Assembly: GCA_963736455.1 (NCBI GenBank) | Contig: CAVTON010000002.1 | Location: forward strand, 1,205,931-1,269,930 | DNA: 64,000 nucleotides | Origin: DAHUXD01 sp963736455 | GTDB taxonomy: Bacteria > Acidobacteriota > Thermoanaerobaculia > UBA5066 > Gp7-AA6 | Reading direction: 5' to 3' | Part shown: piece after piece, positions 8,656-18,338 of the stretch | Layout of the letters: each line of letters begins with the position of its first letter | How positions within the stretch are numbered: position 1 is the first letter of the stretch | Translations under genes and position numbers: made by a program | Notes under the pieces: generated by a model | The model's input: the letters and a program-made list of their open reading frames with translations, nothing else | Databases searched by the model: none | Told to the model about the DNA's origin: nothing

Positions 8656-9950
8656 TTCTCGTCGTCTCCGCCTTTCCGAAGCTCTCGGAGATCTTCATCG
8701 CCCGGAAGTTCGCGGGACTGCGCGATTCCGGGCGGGACGTTCACGTCGTGTGCTCGACGAGCGAGCGGACGGAATGGGAGCGTCTCCCCGCGGAGCTCCG
8801 GCGGCCGGAGCTGACGCGGCGCGTCCATCGCGTCTGGCCCCATCGGCCGAGATGGCTCGCGGCGCTGCTGATGGTTCCGGCGGTGGCCGCCTGCGTCCTG
8901 CGCAACCCGGCCGGCACCTGGCGGTACGTCGCGCGGGGGCGGCGCCGTCTCGGCGCGAGCCTTCTCAAGTCGCTCTATCTCGATGCCCCGATCGTCGCGC
9001 TTTCGCCGGACATCGTGCACTTCGAGTTCGGCTCTCTCGCCGCCGGCCGCATGCATCTTCGGGAGCTGCTCGGCTGCCGGATCGTGGTCAGCTTCCGCGG
9101 GTACGACCTCAACTTCACGGGCGCCGAGGACCCGGCCCACTACGGCCCGGTGTGGCAGTCCGCGGACGCGATCCATCTCCTCGGCGCGGACCTCTGGCGC
9201 CGGGCGCAGGAGCGGGGATGCCCTCCGTCGAAGCTCCATGCGCTGATTCCCCCGGCCGTGGACGCCGCGGGGTTTCCCCTCCGCGAACCGAGAGGCGGCG
9301 TCCTCGGCACGGCGGAGCGGCCGCTGCGGATCCTGAGCATCGGCCGGCTGACGTGGAAGAAGGGATACGAATACGGCCTGGCGGCGGTGGCCGAGGCCGC
9401 CGGGCGCGGCCTGAGGTGCGAGTATCGAATCGTGGGAGACGGAGAGGACCGCGGCCTGATCGCCTTCGTGCGCCACCAGCTCGGTCTCGACGGCGTCGTC
9501 GAGCTGCTCGGCGCTCTGCCGAACGAGGCCGTTCGCCGCGAGCTCGGCTGGGCCGATCTCGTCCTCCACTCGGCGGTCTCGGAGGGATTCTGCAACGCGG
9601 TCGTGGAGGCCCAGGCGGCCGGCCTTCCCGTCGTCTGCTCGGACGCCGGCGGCCTTCCGGAAAACGTCGCGGACGGCGAGACGGGCTACGTCGTGGCCCG
9701 GCGCGAACCCCGCGAGGCGGCGGCCCGCCTGGAGTCGCTGGCGCGCGATCCCGAGACCCGCGAGCGGATGGGCCGCGCCGGACGCCGCCGGGCGGCATCG
9801 CTCTTCGACCTCGCGTCGCAGATCGAGGCCTTCGAGGAGCTCTACAGGGCCGCCGGCCAAAGCGAGTCCCGGAACGAGCGCGCCGTTCCGACGGCGTCGC
9901 TCGCCGGGATCGGGCGGCCCCTCTCGCAGGAAAGCCTGCATGAGCGCTGA
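8643..9950 (+). CDS. GT4 glycosyltransferase (WcaL/AmsK-like)
   Basis: This 435-residue intact GT-B protein starts at ATG 8643 inside the end of the previous gene. The N terminus VVLVVSAFPKLSEIFI and the middle region VSFRGYDLNF resemble colanic-acid-type GT4 enzymes. The donor-binding half has ILSIGRLTWKKGYEYGL and the conserved block HSAVSEGFCNAVVEAQAAGLP (trim: SEGFCNAVVEAQAAG). The last 35 residues are a hydrophilic extension. The stop region overlaps the next gene by 11 nt. Sugar and linkage cannot be deduced. Confidence 0.85.
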   Translation: MGRVVLVVSAFPKLSEIFIARKFAGLRDSGRDVHVVCSTSERTEWERLPAELRRPELTRRVHRVWPHRPRWLAALLMVPAVAACVLRNPAGTWRYVARGRRRLGASLLKSLYLDAPIVALSPDIVHFEFGSLAAGRMHLRELLGCRIVVSFRGYDLNFTGAEDPAHYGPVWQSADAIHLLGADLWRRAQERGCPPSKLHALIPPAVDAAGFPLREPRGGVLGTAERPLRILSIGRLTWKKGYEYGLAAVAEAAGRGLRCEYRIVGDGEDRGLIAFVRHQLGLDGVVELLGALPNEAVRRELGWADLVLHSAVSEGFCNAVVEAQAAGLPVVCSDAGGLPENVADGETGYVVARREPREAAARLESLARDPETRERMGRAGRRRAASLFDLASQIEAFEELYRAAGQSESRNERAVPTASLAGIGRPLSQESLHER

Positions 9951-10686
9951 CGTCGACCTGATCTGGATCGGCGCGGGCGAGCCGCCGCCGTGGCCTCTCG
10001 GCCGGACGATTCGTTCGGCTCCGCAGCCGGCCGCGCTGGCCGAGTGCATCGCGCAGGAGCTTCCGCAATCGCGGGCCGTCGCGTGGCTCTTCTGGGGACC
10101 GCACGCGGGCAAGCCGAATCCCGAGCGGGCCGCCGCGATCCTGGAACGGCCCGGCGACGTGTGGCATGCGGGTCTGAAGCTCGGCATGAACGGCCTGCCC
10201 GCGGCAATCGATCATGTCGCCCCGACGTGGATGCTCAACTGCGATCCCGATCCCTCGCGGGAGGCGACGTCCTGGCGCCTCTCGCTCGAGGCGTGCCTCG
10301 TCCGGACGGAAGTGCTCCGCGCTCTCGGCGGCGTCCGGCCGCAGTTCGAGACGCTCGCCGGCGCCGCCTGCGAGCTCGGCCACCGCTGGATCGTGCGCGG
10401 CGCCCTGCTGCGGTACGTTCCGTCGCTCGCGCCGGAGGCCCGAAAGCCGGAGGACGGCATCTCGCTCGAAGACGAGATGCGCTTCATCCTGCATCGCTTC
10501 GGGTCCTTCTGGCTGCGCTGGAGTCTGTTTCGGGCCGTGCTCGCGGGCGAGGCCGGTCTCGGTCGGGCCCGCAGGATCCGCCGCCTTCTTTCCCGAGAGG
10601 AGATTCCGGCGGAGCCCCCGGCTCTCCGGCCGACCGATTCGAGCCCGGCGCGGCGCTCTCCGAAGGAGGCCGGGTCACGGTGCTGA
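9940..10686 (+). CDS. Uncharacterised protein, distant GT2-like
   Basis: This 248-residue protein lies between glycosyltransferase genes and overlaps both neighbours. It has no standard GT2 DxD start, but the blocks APTWMLNCDPDPS, SLEACLVRTEVLRALGG and a following H-containing stretch resemble the acceptor part of GT2 proteins in capsule loci. A catalytic role is doubtful; it may help the GT2 encoded directly after it. The C terminus is a low-complexity Pro/Ser/Arg tail that overlaps the next GTG start. I do not recognise a named family. Confidence 0.6.
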   Translation: MSADVDLIWIGAGEPPPWPLGRTIRSAPQPAALAECIAQELPQSRAVAWLFWGPHAGKPNPERAAAILERPGDVWHAGLKLGMNGLPAAIDHVAPTWMLNCDPDPSREATSWRLSLEACLVRTEVLRALGGVRPQFETLAGAACELGHRWIVRGALLRYVPSLAPEARKPEDGISLEDEMRFILHRFGSFWLRWSLFRAVLAGEAGLGRARRIRRLLSREEIPAEPPALRPTDSSPARRSPKEAGSRC

Positions 10687-11611
10687 TTCCGACGGTCGAC
10701 CGCTATCCCTATCTGGACACGCTGCTCGAGCAGCTCCGGGAGCAGACCGTCAAGGCCTTCGAGATCATCATCGTGGATCAGACGGCGCGCGACCGGCGGC
10801 AGACCGACCTGGCGGCCCGCTTCCCGGATCTTCCGCTCCGGGTCTTCGTCCTCGACCAGGCGGGGCAGTGCTCGTCCCGCAATGCGGGCCTCGAGGCGTC
10901 CCGGGGGGACTACATCCTGTTCGTCGACGACGACGACGAGGTTCCTCCCGACCTGATCGAGCGGCACCTCGAGAGCCTCGCCCGCTTTCGGTCGGAGGCG
11001 TCCTGCGGCGTGGCCGAAGAGGTCGGCGCCGGGCCGCTTCCCGAGGGGTTCCGCACCATCCGCATGAGCGACGTCTTTCCCACGAACAACACGCTGCTGC
11101 GGAAGTCCGCGCTCGGCCGGTCCGGCCTCTTCGACCTCGCCTACGACCGCGGCGCGCGGGCGGACGGCGATCTCGGCATGCGGCTGTACCTGGGGGGGAC
11201 CCTCATGGTCCTGAATCCCGAGATCACGCTCCTTCACCATCACGCTCCGAGCGGCGGACTCAGAATCCACAAGGCGCGGGTCCGCACCTACGCGAGCAGC
11301 CGCCAGCGAATTTCAGATCGCCACCTTCCCGCAAAGACCGAGATCTACCTGTGGCGGCGATACTTCAGACCCGCGACAGGTGCGCGAGATGCTCTGGCTG
11401 TACGCGGCGGGAACCTTCGCGGTCCGCGGGAAGCCGGTGGCGCAAGCTCGCGAAAGGGGCTCTGTCGCTCGTTCTTCTGCCGCACAGCCTCTCCACCATG
11501 CGCTCGCGCTGGAAGCAGGTGGACGCGATGATGGGAAGCTTTCCGAAGATCCCGGCCTTTCGGACCGAACCCGTAACGCTCGCAGCCGACGAGCCTCCCA
11601 AAGGAGGGTGA
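10680..11611 (+). CDS. GT2 glycosyltransferase, two frameshifts
   Basis: The GT-A fold is clear: VLIPTVDRYPYLDTLL at the start, IIIVDQT, the nucleotide-binding FVDDDDEVPP, and a later ARADGDLGMRLY block. The start is GTG 10680, with GGAGG at 10665-10669. The frame then breaks near 11375 and again near 11437; joining three frames gives YLWRRYFRP, REMLWLYAAG and RKLAKGALSLVLLP in order, ending at TGA 11609-11611. The reconstructed protein is about 310 residues. The two indels are close together in a GC-rich stretch, so base errors are as likely as decay. Confidence 0.7.
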
Positions 11612-11662
11612 TGATTTGAGCGATTCGACCAGAGAAGCGGCTATTGAGCCCGGAACGCCGTT

Positions 11663-13090
11663 TTGGCCTTTCACCAGAGGATGCCCGAAGTGTTCTTGCT
11701 GACCACCGATCGGGAAGCCGCGCAGCGGGCACTGCAAAGAATGCGTGTGGCACTTTCGGAGCGTTCTAAGGGAGCGATCGCTCTGATTCCGGTCGGGCGC
11801 TTCTGGTTGGGCTGGTTTGCTTCCCGGCCTGGAGACAACCTCCATATCTACGAAGACGCCTATGTCGTCGGAAAAGTGAGCTTGCCGGAGAAGCCCGATC
11901 CCGAACCGATCCGGCACCCCGGCATGCGTCCAAAATCGCTCCATCCTCTGTCTGCCGCGGTCGTGATTCATAGGACCGGAGACATCTGGGTCGAACCAAA
12001 TACCACGACGAACGTCTTTTATGACGGTGACAGTGCATCGGACATGCAGCTTCTCCTCGCGGCGCTGAAGAACCGGTCGCCCAGTCCGGAAGGGGTCGCA
12101 ATACTGGCGAGCGTAGGCTATTTCCCCGGGGAGCTGACTCTTATTCCGAGAGGTTTCTCGAATCGGTCTTTTTCACCGATACTGCGATGGAAACGGGTCG
12201 CCACGAGAAGTGTGGCAGGATTCCAGGGCGCGCAGCCCGACGACGCTGCGATGATTGAGAGGCTGACCTCGATTGTGCCGACGAGTCACAGATATCTATC
12301 TCGGAATCTCCGGCGGTCACGACAGTCGCTTTGTCCTAGGGATTTTGCGGCGTCGCGGGCGTCGACGGTTCGCCTTGTTCGTCTCGCGGACAACGAGGAC
12401 GATATAGCCCTCGCGATTGCGCGCGACCTCCGTCTCTCGATTGAAATCGTGAAGAACCCGGCGCCCAGATCCGAGCCCGTTCGAGTACACAATAATGACA
12501 GATGCGCAGATCTACCACCGGGGTGGTCATTACGGACGGTTAAGGAAGATTCTCACTCCTGGCTCTCTGTATCTTCACGGGGCTCTTCGCTGACTCCATC
12601 GTCAAGAACGCGTTTCGAGACGGCCTGGAAGATTCCCCGGTTCGGTCGATCCCTGCAGCGACTTCTCATCGAGCACGCGTTGATCTCAAGAATGCGAAGC
12701 GAGGAGCCTGGTCTTCGCTCGATGCGTCGCCGAAAGGAGATGGGCGACCATCTGTACTCAAGGCTTCAAGCCTCTGAACCCGATCCGTAGTCTCTCGAAA
12801 CCTAAGGAGATTGCCGCCTGGTTTTATTACGTCCATCGGGGCGTTCGCTGGACGTCAGCTCATGCGGCAGACCTTGCCTTGTGACGTGGAGCCGGTCTTT
12901 TTACTTGCTGACTTTCAGGCTCTCGCGCTCGGGATACGAAGCAGTGCTTGGTCATAACTTTAGTAACGATCGTGTGCGAGAGTTGAACCGTCGGCTGCTG
13001 CCTGCCCTTCGGGCGCCTTACAGCAACGGACAGTCGGCCGCCGTCCCGCCCCCGCCGCTTAGGGCGGCGCAGGAAGGTTCAATATGAGTT
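11663..13090 (+). pseudogene. Decayed asparagine synthase-like gene
   Basis: No single frame spans this stretch, but pieces of one protein appear in order in different frames. An amidotransferase-like half runs from about 11663 (FLLTTDREAAQRAL, ASVGYFPGELTL). The PP-loop ISGGHDSRFVLGIL is at about 12304-12345 in another frame, followed by DNEDDIALAIARDL and EYTIMTDAQIYHRGGH. Next come DSIVKNAFRDGL, AAWFYYVHRGVRW, and VLGHNFSNDRVRELNRRLLP near 13000. At least six frame changes and several stops are needed. The stretch is visibly less GC-rich than its neighbours. It resembles the intact gene at 5687-7441 in family. It is probably an acquired, inactivated gene, but very poor base quality cannot be excluded. 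Confidence 0.65.
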
Positions 13091-13385
13091 TCTGCGTCGC
13101 GGCTTTTTGTACGCGAGCGAAAGAGTGAGATCACGATTAGGCGCGAACGCGAAACCCCGTCGCACAGGTTGGGACGCCCGTGAATATTAGCCCGCGATTT
13201 CTGGAATATTTTGACCAAGACCTTTTGAAAGCCTTGTCGCCTCGCCCTCGTGTTCAGCTTCGGTCAAGCGTGCGGCCGTTACGGTAAACAACACCCTGCT
13301 CTTTCTGGATGGGGCGTCTATGACCGCGACTGCTTGACAAACGTCCCGCCGAGCCTTTGACGGACCAGCGGCCCGGCTCTGTCTG
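13091..13385 (+). other. Non-coding or degraded spacer
   Basis: After the last recognisable piece of the asparagine-synthase remnant there are about 300 bases of mixed, lower-GC sequence. I see no continuous frame, tRNA or clear promoter. It ends inside what should be the first beta strand of the next glycosyltransferase, so the 5' end of that gene may have been lost in the same event. Confidence 0.4.
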
Positions 13386-14562
13386 GTGTCGACCGAGTTT
13401 CCGCCGGGGCCCGGCGGCATCGGCACGCACGCGTACCAGCTCGCGGCGGGACTCCACGCCCTCGGCTGGACCGTGACGGTCGTGACGCCGCAGGATTACG
13501 TGCCGGCCGACGAAGCGCGGCGCTTCAACGAGGCGCAGGGATTCCGAATCGTTCGCCTTCGCGCGGTCGCCGGGCGGGGGATCGAGGCGATCTACCGCGG
13601 ATCCGTTCTGGCGCGATGGATTCGGCGAAGCCGGCCGGACGTTCTCCTGGCCTCCGGCGGAAATGCGGTCATCCTCGCCGCCGGACGCTGGGCGGGGAGG
13701 ACGATCCCGTGGCTCGCCATCGGGCACGGCTCGGAATTCGGCGGCCCGAGAGGCTGGCAGAGACCGGCTGACGCTCTCGGCATTTCGCGCGGCCACGGCC
13801 GTGGCCTGCGTGAGCGAGTACACGCGCGGCCGGATGCTTTCGGCCGGAATCCGCCCGGGGATCGAATGCGTGATTCCGAACGGCGCCGACCCCGCCCAAT
13901 TCGGCGTGCGATCGGTCGATTCCGCGGCGCTGCGGCGAGCGCTCGGGCTGCCCGCCGGCCCTCTGCTCGTGACCGTCGGCAACGTGACGGAGCGCAAGGG
14001 ACAGGACATCGTCGTCCGGGCGCTCCCTCGAATCCTCGAGCGGGTCAAGGATGCGCAGTACGCCGTCGTCGGGTTGCCGACCCGCGGAGCGGAGCTGCGG
14101 AGTCTCGCGGCCGGGCTCGGAGTCGAGGATCGCGTCCACCTGCTCGGGCGGCTCGACGGGAAGGTTCTCGCCGACCTGCTCAACGAGGCGGATGTCTTCG
14201 TGATGACCAGCCGGCGCACGGCCGACGGAGACGTCGAAGGGTACGGCATCGCGGTCGTCGAGGCGGCCCTCTGCGGAAAGCCGTCGGTCGTCTCCTCCGA
14301 TTCGGGTCTGCAGGAGGCGATCGAGCCGGGCAAGACGGGTATCGCGGTGCCCCAGGACGATGCCGACGCCGTGGCGCGCGCCGTCACGAGCCTGCTCGAG
14401 GACGCGCCCCTTCGGAGACGCATGGGAGACGCCGCCCGCGACCGAGCGGAGCGGGAACAGACGTGGGCCGTCCGCGTGCGCGCCTACGACGCCCTGCTCC
14501 GCGACCTCGCGAGGTCGGTGAAGATCCGTCGCACGGATCGCGTCGCGCGAGCGGCCCTCTGA
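13386..14562 (+). CDS. GT4 glycosyltransferase, one frameshift, uncertain start
   Basis: The frame begins STEFPPGPGGIGTHAYQLA, the acceptor-domain opening of GT4 enzymes. It shifts near 13755-13765 into a frame giving LSAFRAATAVACVSEYTRG, then a full donor domain: VTVGNVTERKGQD, RRTADGDVEGYGIAVVEA. The natural N terminus should include the strand LCLVSTE, but the codons before GTG 13386 lack a start before a stop at 13335. The true start is therefore lost or hidden by another indel. The rebuilt protein is about 392 residues. Confidence 0.72.
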
Positions 14563-14696
14563 GATGCGCATGAAACACGGTGTCGCCGTTCCGGCTGCAG
14601 CGGCTGTTCGGAGACGTGAGACTTCTGCTGAGCTGCTCCAGTTGGCTTTCATAGCGCATACACGGGCCGATCGCGCTTCTCATACCCAAACACTCG

Positions 14697-16019
14697 ATGT
14701 TCGCGACGTACCACGCGCTGTTGACGTTCGGAATCGGAATGTTCGCAGCGGTGTTATTGCGGCGGCCTGCAGTCGTCGCATGCGTCTGTGCCTACATAAC
14801 GGGTGCTGCGGTCTTCTGGCGAATGCGAGCAGCGCCTCTATTGCCCTGGGAGGCCGGAAAGTATGCCATCATCGCAATTCTGGGAGCCGCGGTTCTCTTC
14901 GCGGTGCGGCTTTCCCGGCCCGGGCTTCCCGTCCTCTACTTCGCTTTGCTCCTTCCTGCCGTTCCGCTAACGCTTTCGGCCGTGCCTTGGGAAGAGGCTC
15001 GCTCATCCTTGAGCTTCAATCTCAGCGGGCCTCTCTGTTTGACCATGAGCGTGCTCTTCTTTTCTGCAATACGTGTTTCGACATCCCAAATGAGGTGGAT
15101 CGCGGTCTCACTCCTCTCGCCGATCTTCGGGATCGCGGTCGTCGCCGCTCAGAATCTCCAAGAGGCCCTCGAGGATCCCGGGTTCGGATTTGTCGGGGGT
15201 TCGTCCAACGCCGTGTCGAGCGGAGGCTTCGGGCCCAATCAGGTGTCCGCCGCCCTCGGCCTGGGAATGGTGGCCATCCTCGTCTACCTCATCCTCCGGC
15301 CCACGCTCAAGGTCGTCACCGCGGCGATGCTGGCGATGATGCTTTTCCTTGCCCGCCAGTGTTTGGTCACATTGTCTCGCGGAGGGATGTACATGGCTGC
15401 CGGCGCGACCCTGGCTGCCGCCGCCTTCCTTGTTCAGGATCCCGCCCTTCGACGACGATTCCTGGTGGGAGCCGTCGTGACGGGAGCCGTTCTTTACTTC
15501 GTGGTCATTCCACGCCTCGAGGTCATGACCAGCGGCTTCCTGGGCTCCCGGTTCCAGGACACCGGAGGAACGGGTCGGGAGCTGCTGATCAAGGGTGATT
15601 TCGACAGCTTTTCCGAGAGCCCGATCGTGGGGCTTGGCCCGGGAATGGGCGGAGCGAATCGCCTCAAGTATTTCTACGTTCCCACGGCGCATACCGAGTA
15701 CACCCGACTTCTTGCCGAGCACGGGTTCTTCGGCGCTCTCGCACTGGTAGTGATCGTGGCCATCGGCCTCCGCGCGATCCGGCGCCAGGTTTCGCGCGAG
15801 GGACGCGCGATCTCAGCGGCGCTGCTGGTCTACGCCGCCTTGTTCATGGCCGTCGACGCGACACGACTGGCAGCGCCGAGCTTCGCCGTCGGCCTCGCGA
15901 GCACGGTGCTGCTTCCCCGGCTCCGCCGGACACGCGTGCAGCGCTCCGATCCGACCTCCCCGGCGTCTCCCGTGTGGCCGCCTCCCGTGACGGCACGATT
16001 GCCCTCGAGGGCCTCGTGA
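14697..16019 (+). CDS. O-antigen ligase/polymerase family membrane protein
   Basis: This 440-residue protein has ten or more hydrophobic segments and a large periplasmic loop late in the sequence. That loop carries IVGLGPGMGGAN and then TAHTEYTRLLAEHGFFG, the Wzy_C/WaaL pattern with a conserved His-Glu pair. Such proteins either polymerise repeat units (Wzy) or attach the chain to an acceptor (WaaL). The gene lies among GT4 genes, and a Wzt-type exporter is present, so a ligase role is somewhat more likely than polymerase. The stop overlaps the next gene's GTG. The 134-bp spacer upstream holds nothing I recognise. Confidence 0.85.
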   Translation: MFATYHALLTFGIGMFAAVLLRRPAVVACVCAYITGAAVFWRMRAAPLLPWEAGKYAIIAILGAAVLFAVRLSRPGLPVLYFALLLPAVPLTLSAVPWEEARSSLSFNLSGPLCLTMSVLFFSAIRVSTSQMRWIAVSLLSPIFGIAVVAAQNLQEALEDPGFGFVGGSSNAVSSGGFGPNQVSAALGLGMVAILVYLILRPTLKVVTAAMLAMMLFLARQCLVTLSRGGMYMAAGATLAAAAFLVQDPALRRRFLVGAVVTGAVLYFVVIPRLEVMTSGFLGSRFQDTGGTGRELLIKGDFDSFSESPIVGLGPGMGGANRLKYFYVPTAHTEYTRLLAEHGFFGALALVVIVAIGLRAIRRQVSREGRAISAALLVYAALFMAVDATRLAAPSFAVGLASTVLLPRLRRTRVQRSDPTSPASPVWPPPVTARLPSRAS

Positions 16020-17158
16020 GGATCGTCGTCATCTCACATACATCGCATCACCGGTCGGGCGGCCGTTTCGTGGGCTGGGGTCCGACGGTGCGCGAGATTG
16101 ATCGTCTGGCAGCGCTCTTCGACGAGGTCGTTCATGTCGCGCCCCTCCACGACGGCCCGGCGCCGCCGAGCGAGCTTCCGTACGAAGCTGCGAATGTCCG
16201 CCTCGAAGCGGTGAAACCCGTTGGGGGCGAAATGGTCGCCGCGAAGCTCGGAATCCTGCGCGCTCTGCCTCGCTATGTCTCGGTCATCTGGAGGGAGCTC
16301 GGCCGAAGCGACGTGGTCCATGTCCGATGCCCCTCGTCCATCGGGCTCATCGCGATCTGCGTCCTGGCGGTACGAGGAAGACCGGTGCGGCGTTGGATCA
16401 AGTACGCCGGCAACTGGCGGCCGCGACTGCCGGAGAGTGTGTCTTACGTGATTCAAAGATGGCTGCTCACCAAGAGAGTGCCACGCGCGCTCGTCACCGT
16501 TAACGGTGAGTGGCCGGGTGAGCCGAGTCACGTCCGCGCATTCCTCAACCCATGCTTGACGCGGGAAGAGCTGCGCGATGGGGTAGCGGCTGTCGCATCG
16601 AAGACGTTCGAATCACCGATTCGGCTGCTGATCGTCGGGCGGCTCGACGAAGAGAAGGGCATCGGGAGGGCGGTCCGCGTTCTCGAGCGCCTTCACGCGA
16701 TCGGGATTCCTGCGATTCTCGAGGTCGTCGGTGACGGTCCGGGCCGCGCGCATTTCGAAGCGCTCGCGAGGGAGACGAGGCTCGAGGCGCACGTTCAGTT
16801 CCGCGGCTGGCTTCCGCGCCCGGCTCTGGCGGAGCTCTATCGGCGAGCCCATTTCCTGCTGCTTCCATCGACCAGCAGCGAAGGGTGGCCCAAGGTCCTC
16901 AGCGAGGGGATGGCCTATGGGGTAGTCCCCATCGCGAGCGACGTCAGCAGCATTCCTCAACTGCTCGACAGTTTCGAGATCGGGCATGCGCTGCCGGCCG
17001 ACGACATCCATGGATTTGCTTCGGCGATCGCCGGTTATCTCGTCGACCCGGGAGTCTGGCAACGCGAGTCAGCCCGCGCCGCGTCGGCGGCCAACCGATT
17101 TTCCTACGACGCCTACCTCGAGGCCGTCCGAGCTCTCCTCGAGCTCCGAGCGGCGTGA
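16016..17158 (+). CDS. GT4 glycosyltransferase
   Basis: This intact 380-residue GT-B enzyme starts at GTG 16016, overlapping the ligase stop (GTGA), with the N terminus VRIVVISHTSHHRSGG. The donor half has LLIVGRLDEEKGIGRAV and the block STSSEGWPKVLSEGMAYG with the expected acidic residues. An earlier ATG at 15974 is in frame but would put an unrelated 14-residue leader before the first beta strand. Probably a cytoplasmic step in repeat-unit assembly. Confidence 0.85.
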   Translation: MRIVVISHTSHHRSGGRFVGWGPTVREIDRLAALFDEVVHVAPLHDGPAPPSELPYEAANVRLEAVKPVGGEMVAAKLGILRALPRYVSVIWRELGRSDVVHVRCPSSIGLIAICVLAVRGRPVRRWIKYAGNWRPRLPESVSYVIQRWLLTKRVPRALVTVNGEWPGEPSHVRAFLNPCLTREELRDGVAAVASKTFESPIRLLIVGRLDEEKGIGRAVRVLERLHAIGIPAILEVVGDGPGRAHFEALARETRLEAHVQFRGWLPRPALAELYRRAHFLLLPSTSSEGWPKVLSEGMAYGVVPIASDVSSIPQLLDSFEIGHALPADDIHGFASAIAGYLVDPGVWQRESARAASAANRFSYDAYLEAVRALLELRAA

Positions 17159-17162
17159 ACCG

Positions 17163-18267
17163 ATGAACGATCAACGCTCCGCCCGCGCGGATGCCGTGCC
17201 GACCTCGGGAAGAAGTTCCCGCCCCAGAATGCTCATGGTCGGGAACTTTCTGTCCGGGAGCAGGCCCTATCGACTCGCTTGTGAGGAGTTGACGGATCGC
17301 CTGGAGAGAAGGGGCTGGACCGTTCTGAGGACATCTCCGAAACCGGGGCGTCTGGCGAGACTCGTGGACATGGTCGGAACCGTCTGGCGCGAAAGGCGAG
17401 GCTACGAGGTCGCGGAGGTCGACGTGTTCAGCGGGCCCGCGTTTTCTGGGCGTGGGCCGTCTGTGCGACGCTCCGACGGGCGGGGCGCCCTTATGTGCTG
17501 ACCCTCCGAGGAGGCAATCTTCCTGCCTTTTCGCGGCGCTTGCCTCGACTCGTCGCTGGACTCCTGCGGTCGGCTGCCGCGGTGACCGCTCCATCCCGGT
17601 ACCTCGTACGGGAGCTGGCGCACTACCGGCCCGACATCGTGCTCATTCCGAATGGACTGGACCTGATCAGCTACCCAGGGCGTTCCGCGGGTCCAATAGC
17701 TCCGTCCCTGATCTGGCTTCGAGCATTCCACCAGATCTACAACCCGCAGCTCGCGGTCGAAGTCCTGGCGCGCGTTCATCGCGACTTTCCGACGGCTCGC
17801 TTGACCATGGTGGGTCCGGACAAAGGCGATGGGAGTCTGGACCGGACCCGGCAGAGGGCGCGCGACCTTGGGGTCGCGGACCACGTCGAGTTTCCCGGCG
17901 GTGTGTCAAAGCGGGAAGTACCGGGCTGGCTGCAGAGAGGGAGCATCTTTCTTAATACGACGGACGTGGACAACACGCCCACGAGTGTCCTCGAGGCGAT
18001 GGCTTGCGGTCTGTGTGTCGTCAGCACCAACGTGGGAGGAATACCTTATCTGCTTGAACACGAGTCCGACGCTCTCCTGGTGCCGGCCCGGGACCCCGAC
18101 GCCATGGCGAGCGCAGTCCGAACGCTGTTGACGGACGACGATCTTGCCCAGACCCTTCCCGGAACGCGATCGAAAAGGTTCGGAAGATGGACTGGAACGT
18201 CATCCTTCCCAAGTGGGAAAGCCTTCTCGAGTCGGTGCCGCGGAGATCGGAGGTCCATTCGTGCTGA
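17163..18267 (+). CDS. GT4 glycosyltransferase, two frameshifts
   Basis: The protein starts at ATG 17163 (MNDQRSARADAVP, then PRMLMVGNFLSGSRPYRL). A missing T in the TTTT run near 17441 moves the reading to another frame: WAWAVCATLRRAGRPYVLTL, then LIPNGLDLISYPG, and the donor block TDVDNTPTSVLEAMACG. Near 18160 a second indel leads to NAIEKVRKMDWNVILPKWE and TGA 18265-18267. The restored protein is about 367 residues with a normal GT4 fold. Both indels look like simple base errors or very recent mutations, because the protein sequence is otherwise well kept. Confidence 0.75.
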
Positions 18268-18338
18268 AGGAACTGTGTTGGAAGCGACCGGGAGGGCCTC
18301 GGTCCGCCGCCGCCCGCGGCTGATCGGTCCGAAGTCGC

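Noticed and set aside
14563..14696. Small gene in the spacer before the O-antigen ligase gene
   Set aside because: The open frame starting at 14564 runs into the ligase gene in a different frame and has no conserved features.
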